5,210 nt of DNA, taken from NCBI GenBank assembly GCA_031279745.1, contig JAITHN010000122.1, forward strand, positions 1 through 5,210, written 5' to 3'. A program made the translations under genes and the position numbers. This DNA comes from Streptococcaceae bacterium. GTDB lineage: Bacteria > Bacillota > Bacilli > Lactobacillales > Streptococcaceae. The notes under the pieces were generated by a model. That model was not told the origin of the DNA. It saw only the letters and a list, made by a program, of their open reading frames with translations, and ran no database searches. Below are positions 1 to 5,210 of this stretch, in pieces (the first letter of the stretch is position 1; every line of letters starts with the position of its first letter).

Positions 1-777
1 ATTATGAATCGCATAATAACTATTTGCCAGCTGATGTCCTCCAGACTTCAATACTTCTTCGTTAAAGGTATCTGCCATTGCTTCAAAACGCGTGTACACA
101 TATTTAAACGGTCCGGGGAAAATTGCGCCTTTCGTGGATACAATCAGCTGAATCCCTGCAAACCCGCCCGCCAAAAGCCCGAAAATGCTGAGATAGGCAT
201 ATCGAAAACTTGAACCACTGGATAACATAATGGCTAAAATGGTTAGCGACAAGATAACCACATTTCCAAGGTCAGGCGCCAAAACGACCAGTCCAAGAAA
301 GAGTGCCGCAATCATAATCGGTCTTTTAAATGGCTCCCAATTATGCAATTCAACATTTCTTTGATTTTTAGAAAAAAGAGAACAAAAGTACCAAATCAAT
401 AAGACTTTTAAATACTCTGCCGGCTGAAGATTTCCTAATGGTGTTTGAATCCAACCTTTTGCACCGTTGATGGGCGGGGAGAAAAGTACAGCATAGACTA
501 ACATGAATGCCACAATCATCATTAATAAATTGAGCAATCCTTTTTTGTTAAAGACATTGGTTTTCATATAATAGATGATAAACATGGTGATCAGACTTCC
601 TACCCACCAAACCCCTTGGCTTCGAACAGGTCCAAAAGCATTCAATCCCTCTATGACCTGCCAATAACTTGTAGAGCTATACACCATGATTAAGCCAAAT
701 ACGGCAAGACAGAGGTAAGGTATAAGAATATAAAAGTCAAGAAAATGACGTTTTTTGATTTTCTTCGGTTTATTCAT
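1..777 (-). CDS. ftsW: FtsW, SEDS-family septal peptidoglycan polymerase (5' part, runs off the left edge)
   Basis: The protein belongs to the SEDS family (FtsW/RodA/SpoVE), polytopic membrane glycosyltransferases that polymerise lipid II. FtsW acts at the division septum with a class B PBP. Reading the minus strand from ATG at 777-775 gives 259 residues and no stop before the edge; the family is about 390-400 aa, so roughly the last third is missing. A basic N-terminus (residues 1-11, rich in K/R) is followed by a first membrane segment ending MVYSSTSYW (about 31-39). Further hydrophobic segments lie near 56-71, 80-99, 122-135, 154-172, 175-187 and 193-213. Signature stretches are INGAKGWI (104-111), LQPAEYLKV (118-126), APDLGNV (168-174) and GHQLANSYYAIHN (247-259), which leads into the family's GG-G-GxG motif. 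The catalytic Asp of SEDS proteins would lie beyond the edge. The NGAKGW/QPAE wording and the KKRHFLDFYILIPYL start favour FtsW over RodA, but RodA is not fully excluded. An AAAGGGA Shine-Dalgarno (789-783) precedes the start by 5-6 nt. Confidence 0.88.
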   Translation of the reverse strand, partial: MNKPKKIKKRHFLDFYILIPYLCLAVFGLIMVYSSTSYWQVIEGLNAFGPVRSQGVWWVGSLITMFIIYYMKTNVFNKKGLLNLLMMIVAFMLVYAVLFSPPINGAKGWIQTPLGNLQPAEYLKVLLIWYFCSLFSKNQRNVELHNWEPFKRPIMIAALFLGLVVLAPDLGNVVILSLTILAIMLSSGSSFRYAYLSIFGLLAGGFAGIQLIVSTKGAIFPGPFKYVYTRFEAMADTFNEEVLKSGGHQLANSYYAIHN

Positions 778-811
778 TTTTTTCCCTTTCAAACAGACAA
801 ACTTACTTGAA

Positions 812-840
812 ATTATACCATAATCAAAAGCCGCAAAAAA
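812..840 (-). promoter_or_regulatory. Predicted extended -10 promoter of ftsW
   Basis: On the minus strand a perfect TATAAT (817-812) is preceded by TGG (820-818), giving the extended form TGnTATAAT. The -35 position at 16-18 nt spacing falls in a T-rich run (about 840-835, TTTTTT) and matches the consensus poorly, which an extended -10 tolerates. Transcription would start near 805 and leave a leader of about 28 nt before the ftsW ATG. This was read by eye and is not supported by expression data. Confidence 0.6.
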
Positions 841-911
841 ACGATTGACCTAACTTTTTCCTCAATAATTTAGGTGGTTCAAGCGAACAAGCTAAGTTTT
901 TTGAGTTCTAC

Positions 912-941
912 TTGCCCAAACCGAAGATTTAAAGATAAAAT
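912..941 (+). promoter_or_regulatory. Weak candidate promoter for alaA
   Basis: TTGCCC (912-917) and TAAAAT (936-941, five of six bases of the -10 consensus) are 18 nt apart upstream of the aminotransferase. Transcription would start near 948, inside the AAAAGGAGAG Shine-Dalgarno region (946-955), leaving an unusually short leader of about 12 nt. The alternative TTGACC (845-850) has no good -10 at normal spacing; the nearest is TAATTT (866-871) at 15 nt. Neither is convincing. The 778-959 region shows no other gene. Confidence 0.25.
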
Positions 942-959
942 AGAGAAAAGGAGAGAGCT

Positions 960-2180
960 ATGAAAAGAATTTTTGATAAATCATCCAAACTAGATCACGT
1001 TAGTTACGATGTGAGAGGCCCCGTTTTAGACGAAGCGGAAAGAATGAAACAAAACGGACAAAAAATCCTCCAATTAAACACTGGAAACCCAGGTGCCTTC
1101 GGTTTTCTTGCTCCTGACGAAATCGTTCATGACCTTATCACCAATGTAACGAGCTCTGAAGGATATAGCGAGTCAAAAGGGATCTTTCCTGCGAGAAAAG
1201 CCATCATGCAATATTGCCAGTTGAAAGGCTTTCCAAATCTAGATGTCAACGATATTTATACCGGAAACGGGGTAAGCGAACTTATTAAAATGTGTATGAC
1301 GGCACTCATCAATACAAATGATGAAATCCTCATCCCCATGCCAGACTATCCTCTTTGGACTGCGGAAGTGACGCTTGCGGGAGGGAAAGCCGTGCATTAT
1401 GTCTGTGACGAAGAAGCTGATTGGTATCCAGACATTGACGACATTAAACGAAAAATCACCCCCAATACGAAGGCGATTGTCATTATTAACCCAACCAATC
1501 CGACAGGTGCTCTTTATTCTAAAGAATTGCTTGAAGAGATTGTCGAAGTGGCAAGACAGAACGACTTGATTATTTTTAGTGATGAAATCTATGATCGATT
1601 GCTCATGGATGATGCCGTCCACATTCCCATTGCAACTCTTGCCCCAGACCTATTTGTTGTCACCTTGAACGGCTTGTCCAAATCTCATTTGGTCGCAGGA
1701 TTCCGGATTGGTTGGGCAGTGCTCAGCGGAGATAAGAGTCGTGTGCAGGGCTATATCGAAGGATTGAATATGCTTGCCAGTATGCGACTTTGTTCAAATG
1801 TTCTAGCGCAACAGATTGTTCAAACCTCCCTTGGTGGCTATCAATCTGTAACAGAAATGCTAAAACCAGGAGGACGAATTTTTGAACAGCGTGAATTTAT
1901 TTACAACGCAATCAACGATATTCCAGGCCTCTCCGCAGTAAAACCAAAAGCCGCATTCTACATTTTTCCAAAGATTGATGTAAAAAAATTTAACATCACC
2001 GATGATGAGCAATTTGTCTATGACTTCTTGCACGAGCATAAGGTTCTTCTCGTTCCAGGAAGAGGTTTTAATCTGTTAGAACCCGACCATTTCCGCATTG
2101 TTTATCTGCCGAAAATGGAAGATTTGAAAATGACCGCAGATCGCTTGCGAGAATTCCTTCGGACCTATAAGCAAAAATAA
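960..2180 (+). CDS. alaA: Class I/II PLP aminotransferase, probably glutamate-pyruvate transaminase AlaA
   Basis: This is a cytosolic pyridoxal-phosphate aminotransferase of fold type I, 406 aa, which agrees with the roughly 400-aa AlaA/YfbQ-like group. In that group the reaction is glutamate + pyruvate = 2-oxoglutarate + alanine. Visible landmarks, in order, are the N-terminal substrate-side NTGNPGAFGF (40-49), TGNGVSEL (101-108, phosphate contact), PMPDYPLW (126-133, Tyr130 in the ring-stacking position), NPTNPTG (177-183, Asn180 as PLP ligand), SDEIYD (207-212, Asp208 to the pyridine nitrogen, Tyr211 to O3'), GLSKS (238-242, Lys241 as the Schiff-base lysine), GFRIGW (247-252, Arg249 to phosphate) and HFRIVYLP (377-384, Arg379 binding the substrate carboxylate). 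All key residues are present and there is no frameshift. AGGAG (949-953) lies 6 nt before the ATG. The protein resembles the streptococcal enzyme along its whole length from memory; there it often neighbours codY, which is not seen here. The gene stands alone, divergent from ftsW. The exact amino-acid preference is inferred from family likeness. Confidence 0.9.
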   Translation: MKRIFDKSSKLDHVSYDVRGPVLDEAERMKQNGQKILQLNTGNPGAFGFLAPDEIVHDLITNVTSSEGYSESKGIFPARKAIMQYCQLKGFPNLDVNDIYTGNGVSELIKMCMTALINTNDEILIPMPDYPLWTAEVTLAGGKAVHYVCDEEADWYPDIDDIKRKITPNTKAIVIINPTNPTGALYSKELLEEIVEVARQNDLIIFSDEIYDRLLMDDAVHIPIATLAPDLFVVTLNGLSKSHLVAGFRIGWAVLSGDKSRVQGYIEGLNMLASMRLCSNVLAQQIVQTSLGGYQSVTEMLKPGGRIFEQREFIYNAINDIPGLSAVKPKAAFYIFPKIDVKKFNITDDEQFVYDFLHEHKVLLVPGRGFNLLEPDHFRIVYLPKMEDLKMTADRLREFLRTYKQK

Positions 2181-2221
2181 ACAGCAACAGACGCGCTCAA
2201 AGGGCGCGTCTGTTGCTGTTT
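2179..2221 (+). terminator. Strong rho-independent terminator of alaA, probably bidirectional
   Basis: A perfect 18-bp inverted repeat (2179-2196 with 2204-2221) encloses a 7-nt loop, TCAAAGG. The inner part of the stem is GC-rich (ACGCGC/GCGCGT). The left arm begins inside the alaA TAA stop codon, so termination is immediate. The plus-strand tail is a short T-run (2219-2222). Read on the minus strand, the stem is followed by TTTATTTTTG, a better U-tract, so the element could also stop transcription coming from the sua5 side. Confidence 0.85.
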
Positions 2222-2224
2222 TAG

Positions 2225-2298
2225 TTAGAGCGAAACACTAATTTGATGCGGTATTTTTTAATTAGAGCGACACGCACTCCGAGCGCGTCACAGCTGTT
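2225..2298. repeat. Degenerate hairpin copies between two intact hairpins
   Basis: TTAGAGCGA occurs at 2225-2233 and again at 2262-2270; the 14-nt stretches 2225-2238 and 2262-2275 share 12 bases. The second copy leads into an imperfect hairpin, GACACGC (2269-2275) against GCGCGTC (2283-2289), with one A-C mismatch and a 7-nt loop. Its core (2270-2288) has the same 6+7+6 layout as the cores of the perfect hairpins at 2191-2209 and 2312-2330. The first copy has no recognisable right arm. The region looks like decayed members of the same small element family. Confidence 0.55.
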
Positions 2299-2299
2299 A

Positions 2300-2342
2300 A
2301 AAATGAGAGCGACACGTTCAAACAACGTGTCGCTCTCATTTT
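2300..2342. terminator. Perfect 19-bp hairpin, bidirectional terminator-like, possible end of the prfA-prmC-sua5 transcript
   Basis: The arms 2300-2318 and 2324-2342 pair perfectly around the 5-nt loop CAAAC. The stem contains GAGAGCGACACG and its complement, and is flanked by A-runs on the left and T-runs on the right, as in a bidirectional terminator between convergent genes. On the minus strand the U-tract is TTTTT (2303-2299). It lies about 230 nt past the sua5 stop. I see no better GC-rich terminator nearer to sua5, so this may end the operon's transcript. Assignment to the operon is inference. Confidence 0.7.
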
Positions 2343-2416
2343 AAGAGTTCTTGTATGAAGTAAATCCGTTAAAATCCATCAGAGAGCAAGCATAATACAG
2401 TAGAATTCGAATATCC

Positions 2417-2471
2417 TCGCATTTTTTACAACCCTGTCACATACTATATGCTGAACCTGTAAAAAATGCGA
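2417..2471. repeat. Inverted pair of a 14-bp TCGCATTTTTTACA element
   Basis: TCGCATTTTTTACA (2417-2430) is matched by its exact reverse complement TGTAAAAAATGCGA (2458-2471), separated by 27 nt. The stem is AT-rich and does not end in a conventional U-tract outside the stem, so it is not a typical terminator. Two more copies follow at 2520-2532 and 2552-2563. No open reading frame with a ribosome binding site covers this stretch. Confidence 0.7.
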
Positions 2472-2498
2472 CGTAAGGAGCAAAAGTTACACTTCTAA

Positions 2499-2511
2499 CA
2501 CAAAATTTGTG
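2499..2511. repeat. Small perfect palindrome CACAAA-A-TTTGTG
   Basis: Six base pairs flank a single central A, between the two inverted pairs described around it. The shape is operator-like, but no promoter or start codon lies nearby on either strand, so a regulatory role is not supported. Chance occurrence in AT-rich DNA is quite possible. Confidence 0.3.
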
Positions 2512-2514
2512 GAG

Positions 2515-2563
2515 ACCTGGTAAAAAATGCGACATGCAATAATCTGACACAGCATTTTTTACA
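2515..2563. repeat. Second inverted pair of the GCATTTTTTAC element
   Basis: GTAAAAAATGC (2520-2530) pairs with GCATTTTTTAC (2552-2562), an 11-bp inverted repeat with a 21-nt spacer. The left copy also repeats the flank of the copy at 2458-2471: ACCTG, one optional extra G, then TAAAAAATGCGAC. The two therefore look like direct copies 61 nt apart. The right copy ends 12 nt before the sua5 stop codon, so any transcript leaving sua5 would contain this pair first. Confidence 0.65.
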
Positions 2564-2574
2564 CCAACTAAACG

Positions 2575-3588
2575 TTAAGCTTTAAAAAAATGGTTGCCGG
2601 ATGATTTTTTCATTCGATTCATTAATCCGACTCCTAAGCCAATTTCTTGATATTCTTCAACGAAAATCACTTCGACTTTTGCCTCGTCTAAATTGCGCAA
2701 CCCGTCATAAAACCTCTTGCTTGCATATTTTACATTGTGGAACTCGCTTAGACAGTACGAGGCTTCTACTTCTCCTTTTAGCGCATCTAAAATATCAGCA
2801 TCCGCGAGCAAGCCAATTCTGTTTCCTTTTTCTGAAACAACTGCTTGTCGAAACGCATCAATGGAAGGCTGAACGATGATGACACGTGCATTCGGCGAAT
2901 AGTGCGTATACTTCATTCCAGGAGCTTTGGGTGTTTCTTTCTCATCCGTAAGGTGGGCGTCTACGCCGACATGACCGACCAAGCCTTTCAGCATGTCACT
3001 CGTAATGGCACCTGGTCTCAAAATTGTTGCGACTCCGTGAACGGTTAAATCAACCACTGTGCTTTCAATCCCGATTTCGCTCTCTCCTCCATCTAAAACG
3101 GCAGCGATAACCCCGTTTAAATCATGAAGCACATGTTCTGATTTTGTCGGAGACGGGAATCCTGATGTATTTGCTGAAGGTGCCACCACCCCGTGCCCAA
3201 ATTTTTGAATCAATTCGAGAGAGAGTTCTGTATTTGGCATGCGAAATGCAGCAGTCGGCAATCCTGCGGTCACACTCTTTGGCAATCGTTCAGGTTTTAC
3301 TTTTAAAACCATCGTCAATGGACCAGGCCAAAATTTTTCTGCGAGAATGCGAGCAGATTGCGGAAGATCTTCTACATAGCCTTCCATCATCTCGAAATCA
3401 CTCACATGAACGATGAGCGGATTGTCCATGGGGCGCCCTTTAGCTGTGAATACTTTTTTCACTGCTTCATCATTTTCAGCATCTGCGCCCAATCCATAAA
3501 CGGTTTCCGTGGGAAAGGCAACCAACTCTCCATTTTTCAAGAAATTTACTGCTTCTTCAATATCCTTGCCAGTCAATTTTTTTGTCAT
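2575..3588 (-). CDS. sua5: L-threonylcarbamoyladenylate synthase, two-domain Sua5/YwlC type
   Basis: The cytosolic enzyme makes threonylcarbamoyl-AMP from threonine, bicarbonate and ATP, the first step of the t6A37 modification of ANN-decoding tRNAs; TsaD/TsaB/TsaE then transfer the group. The start chosen is ATG at 3588-3586 (MTKKLTG), giving 337 aa. It overlaps the prmC stop in an ATGA and has GGAGG just upstream; the longer reading from 3621 would add 11 residues that lie inside prmC coding sequence. The YrdC/TsaC domain covers about 8-205 with FPTETVYGLG (25-34), KGRPMDNPLIVHV (50-62), WPGPLT (87-92), APSANTSG (136-143), GIESTVVD (173-180) and RPGAIT (191-196). A conserved linker, KAPGMKYTHYSP (221-232), leads to the C-terminal Sua5 domain (about 233-337). 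That domain is what separates Sua5/YwlC from short TsaC. The length is normal and no key motif is missing. It is the last gene of the visible operon. Confidence 0.93.
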   Translation of the reverse strand: MTKKLTGKDIEEAVNFLKNGELVAFPTETVYGLGADAENDEAVKKVFTAKGRPMDNPLIVHVSDFEMMEGYVEDLPQSARILAEKFWPGPLTMVLKVKPERLPKSVTAGLPTAAFRMPNTELSLELIQKFGHGVVAPSANTSGFPSPTKSEHVLHDLNGVIAAVLDGGESEIGIESTVVDLTVHGVATILRPGAITSDMLKGLVGHVGVDAHLTDEKETPKAPGMKYTHYSPNARVIIVQPSIDAFRQAVVSEKGNRIGLLADADILDALKGEVEASYCLSEFHNVKYASKRFYDGLRNLDEAKVEVIFVEEYQEIGLGVGLMNRMKKSSGNHFFKA

Positions 3589-4478
3589 AATTCCTCCAAA
3601 CTCTCGATTGCTTTCACCCAAATCATGCGATCACTCCCTGCCATGTCCTTCACAACAACCACTTCACGAGTCGGAAAGGCAAACTCAAACATTTTTTTTA
3701 CCGCTTTGGCTTGGTCAAAACCTATTTCTAGCAACATTTCACCTGACTGTTTTAAAACAAAAGGAGATTGCTCGGCAATTTTTTTATACACGGCCAACCC
3801 TTCTTCTTCTGCAAAAAGAGCAAGGTCCGGTTCATATCGTTTTACACTTTCATCCATCAATTTTTCCTCCGCCCTTGAAATATAAGGCGGATTGGAGAGG
3901 ATTAAATCGAACATTTCAAAATCATCAAAATCCCTCGTTTGTTCCATAAACGGTTTTAAGACGTCTCCTAGGTCAAAATGCACCTCAGCGTTAAGCCTTT
4001 CTGCATTTTCCTTTGCCACTCGAAGTGCTGGTATCGAAATATCACTCGCCCATACATGCCAAAGTGGGCGATGTTTTTTTATAGAAATGGCGATTGCTCC
4101 GCTCCCCGTACCAATATCAACCACATTTTGAGGAGCTTCCTTCTTTCCAAGTGTCAAGGCATGCATCACGAGCTCTTCCGTTTCAGGACGTGGAATAAGC
4201 GTGTCGCTCGTCACTTTGAATTTTTCATCCAAAAACTCCGCAAAGCCTAGAATATATTGCGGTGGGACGTGTTTTGCCAGTAGTTCTTCATCCTCAAGAA
4301 GCTGATCTGCCTCATTTTTGGAAATCTCATCCCCTTTGTGTCGCACCCATTCCGTAAGCGTCCAGCTTTTACGACCCATAAACACAAAGCGTGCATTCCC
4401 ATTTTCTATTCCTTGCTTAGAAAGGCGGCTTTCGGAATCCGAAACCGCCTTCTCAATTGAATGTTTATATTCCACCAT
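3585..4478 (-). CDS. prmC: Peptide chain release factor N5-glutamine methyltransferase PrmC (HemK)
   Basis: This S-adenosylmethionine-dependent cytosolic enzyme methylates the glutamine of the GGQ motif in RF1 and RF2, which improves peptide release. The product is 297 aa, a little longer than the family's usual 275-290. Residues 1 to about 85 form the helical substrate-binding N-domain, ending PPQYILGFAEF (72-82). IPRPETEELV (95-104) precedes the Rossmann methyltransferase fold, with SAM motif I DIGTGSGAIAI (121-131), the acidic ASDIS (144-148), and the catalytic NPPYI (196-200), whose NPPY contacts the target glutamine. EIGFDQ (251-256) is also present. The start ATG (4478-4476) lies inside the 3' end of prfA, a 14-nt overlap; a modest GGAAG (4492-4488) sits 9 nt upstream. 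The stop overlaps the sua5 start by 4 nt. Position right after prfA, the gene for its substrate, is the classic arrangement and raises confidence. The N-domain is divergent, as usual for this family. Confidence 0.95.
   Translation of the reverse strand: MVEYKHSIEKAVSDSESRLSKQGIENGNARFVFMGRKSWTLTEWVRHKGDEISKNEADQLLEDEELLAKHVPPQYILGFAEFLDEKFKVTSDTLIPRPETEELVMHALTLGKKEAPQNVVDIGTGSGAIAISIKKHRPLWHVWASDISIPALRVAKENAERLNAEVHFDLGDVLKPFMEQTRDFDDFEMFDLILSNPPYISRAEEKLMDESVKRYEPDLALFAEEEGLAVYKKIAEQSPFVLKQSGEMLLEIGFDQAKAVKKMFEFAFPTREVVVVKDMAGSDRMIWVKAIESLEEL
3591..3597 (-). promoter_or_regulatory. Shine-Dalgarno site that fixes the sua5 start
   Basis: On the minus strand GGAGGAA (3597-3591) lies within the last codons of prmC (its terminal Leu-Glu-Glu-Leu) and ends 2 nt before the sua5 ATG; the GGAGG core is 4 nt from it. 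The site supports the ATGA overlap start and translational coupling to prmC. Confidence 0.75.
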
Positions 4479-5210
4479 TGTTCATTTCTTCCAATTTTTG
4501 AGTTTGATCATAAATAATTAATGCATCAATCACTTCATCTAATTTTCCAGACAAGATCTGGTCTAACTTTTGAATGGTTAATCCAATTCGATGGTCGGTT
4601 ACACGATTTTGCGGGAAATTATATGTTCGGATGCGCTCAGAACGGTCACCCGTTCCAACTGCAGATTTTCTCGAGGCATCGTACTCACTCTGTGCTTCAT
4701 GCGCATAATGATCATAAACACGAGCTTTCAAAACTTTCATGGCCTTCTCGCGGTTTTTCAACTGGCTACGTTCATCCTGCATGGCAACGACTATTCCTGT
4801 TGGTAAATGTGTGAGTCGAACAGCTGAAGCCGTCTTATTGACGTGCTGCCCACCAGCACCACTTGCATGGTATATGTCAACGCGTAAGTCTTTGTCTTCA
4901 ATATCAATCTCGACATCTTCTGCTTCTGGCATGATGACAACCGTTGCTGTTGACGTGTGGATACGCCCTTGAGACTCAGTAGACGGAACGCGTTGCACAC
5001 GGTGTGCCCCGCTTTCGTACTTAAGTTTTGAATAAACGCTGTCACCAGTAATCATAGCAATGGCTTCTTTATAGCCGCCAATTCCAGTTACGCTCGCCTC
5101 AAGAACTTCAAATCTCCAGCCTTGCGTTTCAGAAAATTTTTGATACATATTGAAGAGGTCGCCAGCAAAAAGTGCTGCCTCATCCCCTCCTGCTGCTCCA
5201 CGCACTTCTA
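4465..5210 (-). CDS. prfA: Peptide chain release factor 1 (RF1), N-terminus outside the window
   Basis: RF1 enters the ribosomal A site at UAA and UAG codons and triggers hydrolysis of peptidyl-tRNA. The reading frame is open to the right edge: the first complete codon is Glu at 5208-5206, followed by a GTG that here encodes an internal Val, not a start. There are 247 visible residues; RF1 is about 355-360 aa, so roughly 110 N-terminal residues are missing. Counting from that Glu, EVRGAAGGDEAALFAGDLF (1-19) is the family-conserved block. RVPSTESQGRIHTS (73-86) contains PST (75-77), the PxT anticodon-like element that marks RF1 rather than RF2 (SPF). HASGAGGQHVNKT (114-126) holds the catalytic GGQ (119-121), whose Gln is the PrmC target. 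GTGDRSERIRTYNFPQNRVTDHRIG (185-209) is the conserved stretch of the C-terminal half. The C-terminus EEMNNGGI runs 14 nt into prmC. This is the first visible gene of the operon; its promoter is outside the window. Confidence 0.96.
   Translation of the reverse strand, partial: EVRGAAGGDEAALFAGDLFNMYQKFSETQGWRFEVLEASVTGIGGYKEAIAMITGDSVYSKLKYESGAHRVQRVPSTESQGRIHTSTATVVIMPEAEDVEIDIEDKDLRVDIYHASGAGGQHVNKTASAVRLTHLPTGIVVAMQDERSQLKNREKAMKVLKARVYDHYAHEAQSEYDASRKSAVGTGDRSERIRTYNFPQNRVTDHRIGLTIQKLDQILSGKLDEVIDALIIYDQTQKLEEMNNGGI

Noticed and set aside
4..213. 69-aa open frame on the plus strand at the left edge
   Set aside because: It is antisense to ftsW, whose conserved C-proximal motif occupies the same bases.
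1239..1622. 127-aa open frame on the minus strand inside alaA
   Set aside because: It lies antisense to a fully conserved aminotransferase that carries all its catalytic residues, and the product resembles no family I know.
2434..2470. Tiny reading frame ATG CTG AAC CTG TAA near 2449
   Set aside because: It is four codons long, has no ribosome binding site, and overlaps the inverted repeat.
2417..2533. Complete insertion sequence or MITE with terminal inverted repeats
   Set aside because: The copies at 2417 and 2520 could be read as 13-bp TIRs of a 116-bp element. However, no target-site duplication is visible, and additional copies occur inside and outside it.
2179..2563. CRISPR array
   Set aside because: The repeats are short, in mixed orientation and irregularly spaced. 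There are no regular spacers and no cas genes.
3589..3621. Longer sua5 start, adding 11 residues before MTKKLTG
   Set aside because: The extra residues fall inside the prmC C-terminal coding sequence. The ATG at 3588 has a Shine-Dalgarno just upstream and an ATGA overlap, and the family motif FPTETVYGLG then sits at a normal distance from the start.
3358..3949. Open frames of 175 and 146 aa on the plus strand
   Set aside because: They are antisense to sua5 and prmC, whose motifs account for the sequence. The products are low-complexity Ser/Phe/Leu-rich shadows without convincing ribosome binding sites.
5203..5205. GTG at 5205-5203 as the prfA start
   Set aside because: It codes for the Val in the internal, conserved EVRGAAGGDE block of RF1. 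The frame stays open upstream and about 110 residues would be missing.

Overview
The window looks like a chromosomal segment from a low-GC Gram-positive bacterium, most likely a member of the Lactobacillales close to Enterococcaceae. The evidence is the A+T-rich codon use, the AGGAG-type ribosome binding sites, a streptococcal/enterococcal-type AlaA-like aminotransferase, an FtsW whose N-terminus resembles enterococcal and streptococcal FtsW, and the prfA-prmC-sua5 gene order seen in many Firmicutes. The family placement rests on recalled similarity, not on a search.

Layout. At 1-777 (minus) lies the 5' part of ftsW, a septal peptidoglycan polymerase gene that runs off the left edge. A 182-bp divergent intergenic region (778-959) holds a good extended -10 promoter for ftsW and only a weak candidate promoter for the opposite gene. 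At 960-2180 (plus) is a complete class I PLP aminotransferase gene, probably alaA. A convergent 394-bp intergenic region (2181-2574) contains no gene. It holds two perfect hairpins (18 and 19 bp), a degenerate hairpin of the same architecture between them, and four copies of a CGCATTTTTTACA-type element in mixed orientation. From the right edge leftwards (minus) come prfA (release factor 1, N-terminus outside the window), prmC (release factor glutamine methyltransferase) and sua5/ywlC (threonylcarbamoyl-AMP synthase). prfA and prmC overlap by 14 nt and prmC and sua5 by 4 nt, so they very probably form one translationally coupled operon.

How the genes fit together. The operon is a translation-fidelity unit: PrmC methylates the GGQ glutamine of RF1, which is encoded immediately upstream, and Sua5 makes the intermediate for the t6A37 modification of ANN-decoding tRNAs. 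AlaA links glutamate/2-oxoglutarate to alanine/pyruvate, and alanine feeds peptidoglycan synthesis, in which FtsW acts. That last link is inference, because the two genes are divergent and probably have separate promoters.

No new multi-gene system is visible: the coding content is housekeeping. The part most worth a second look is the convergent intergenic region, where two families of small inverted-repeat elements lie side by side.
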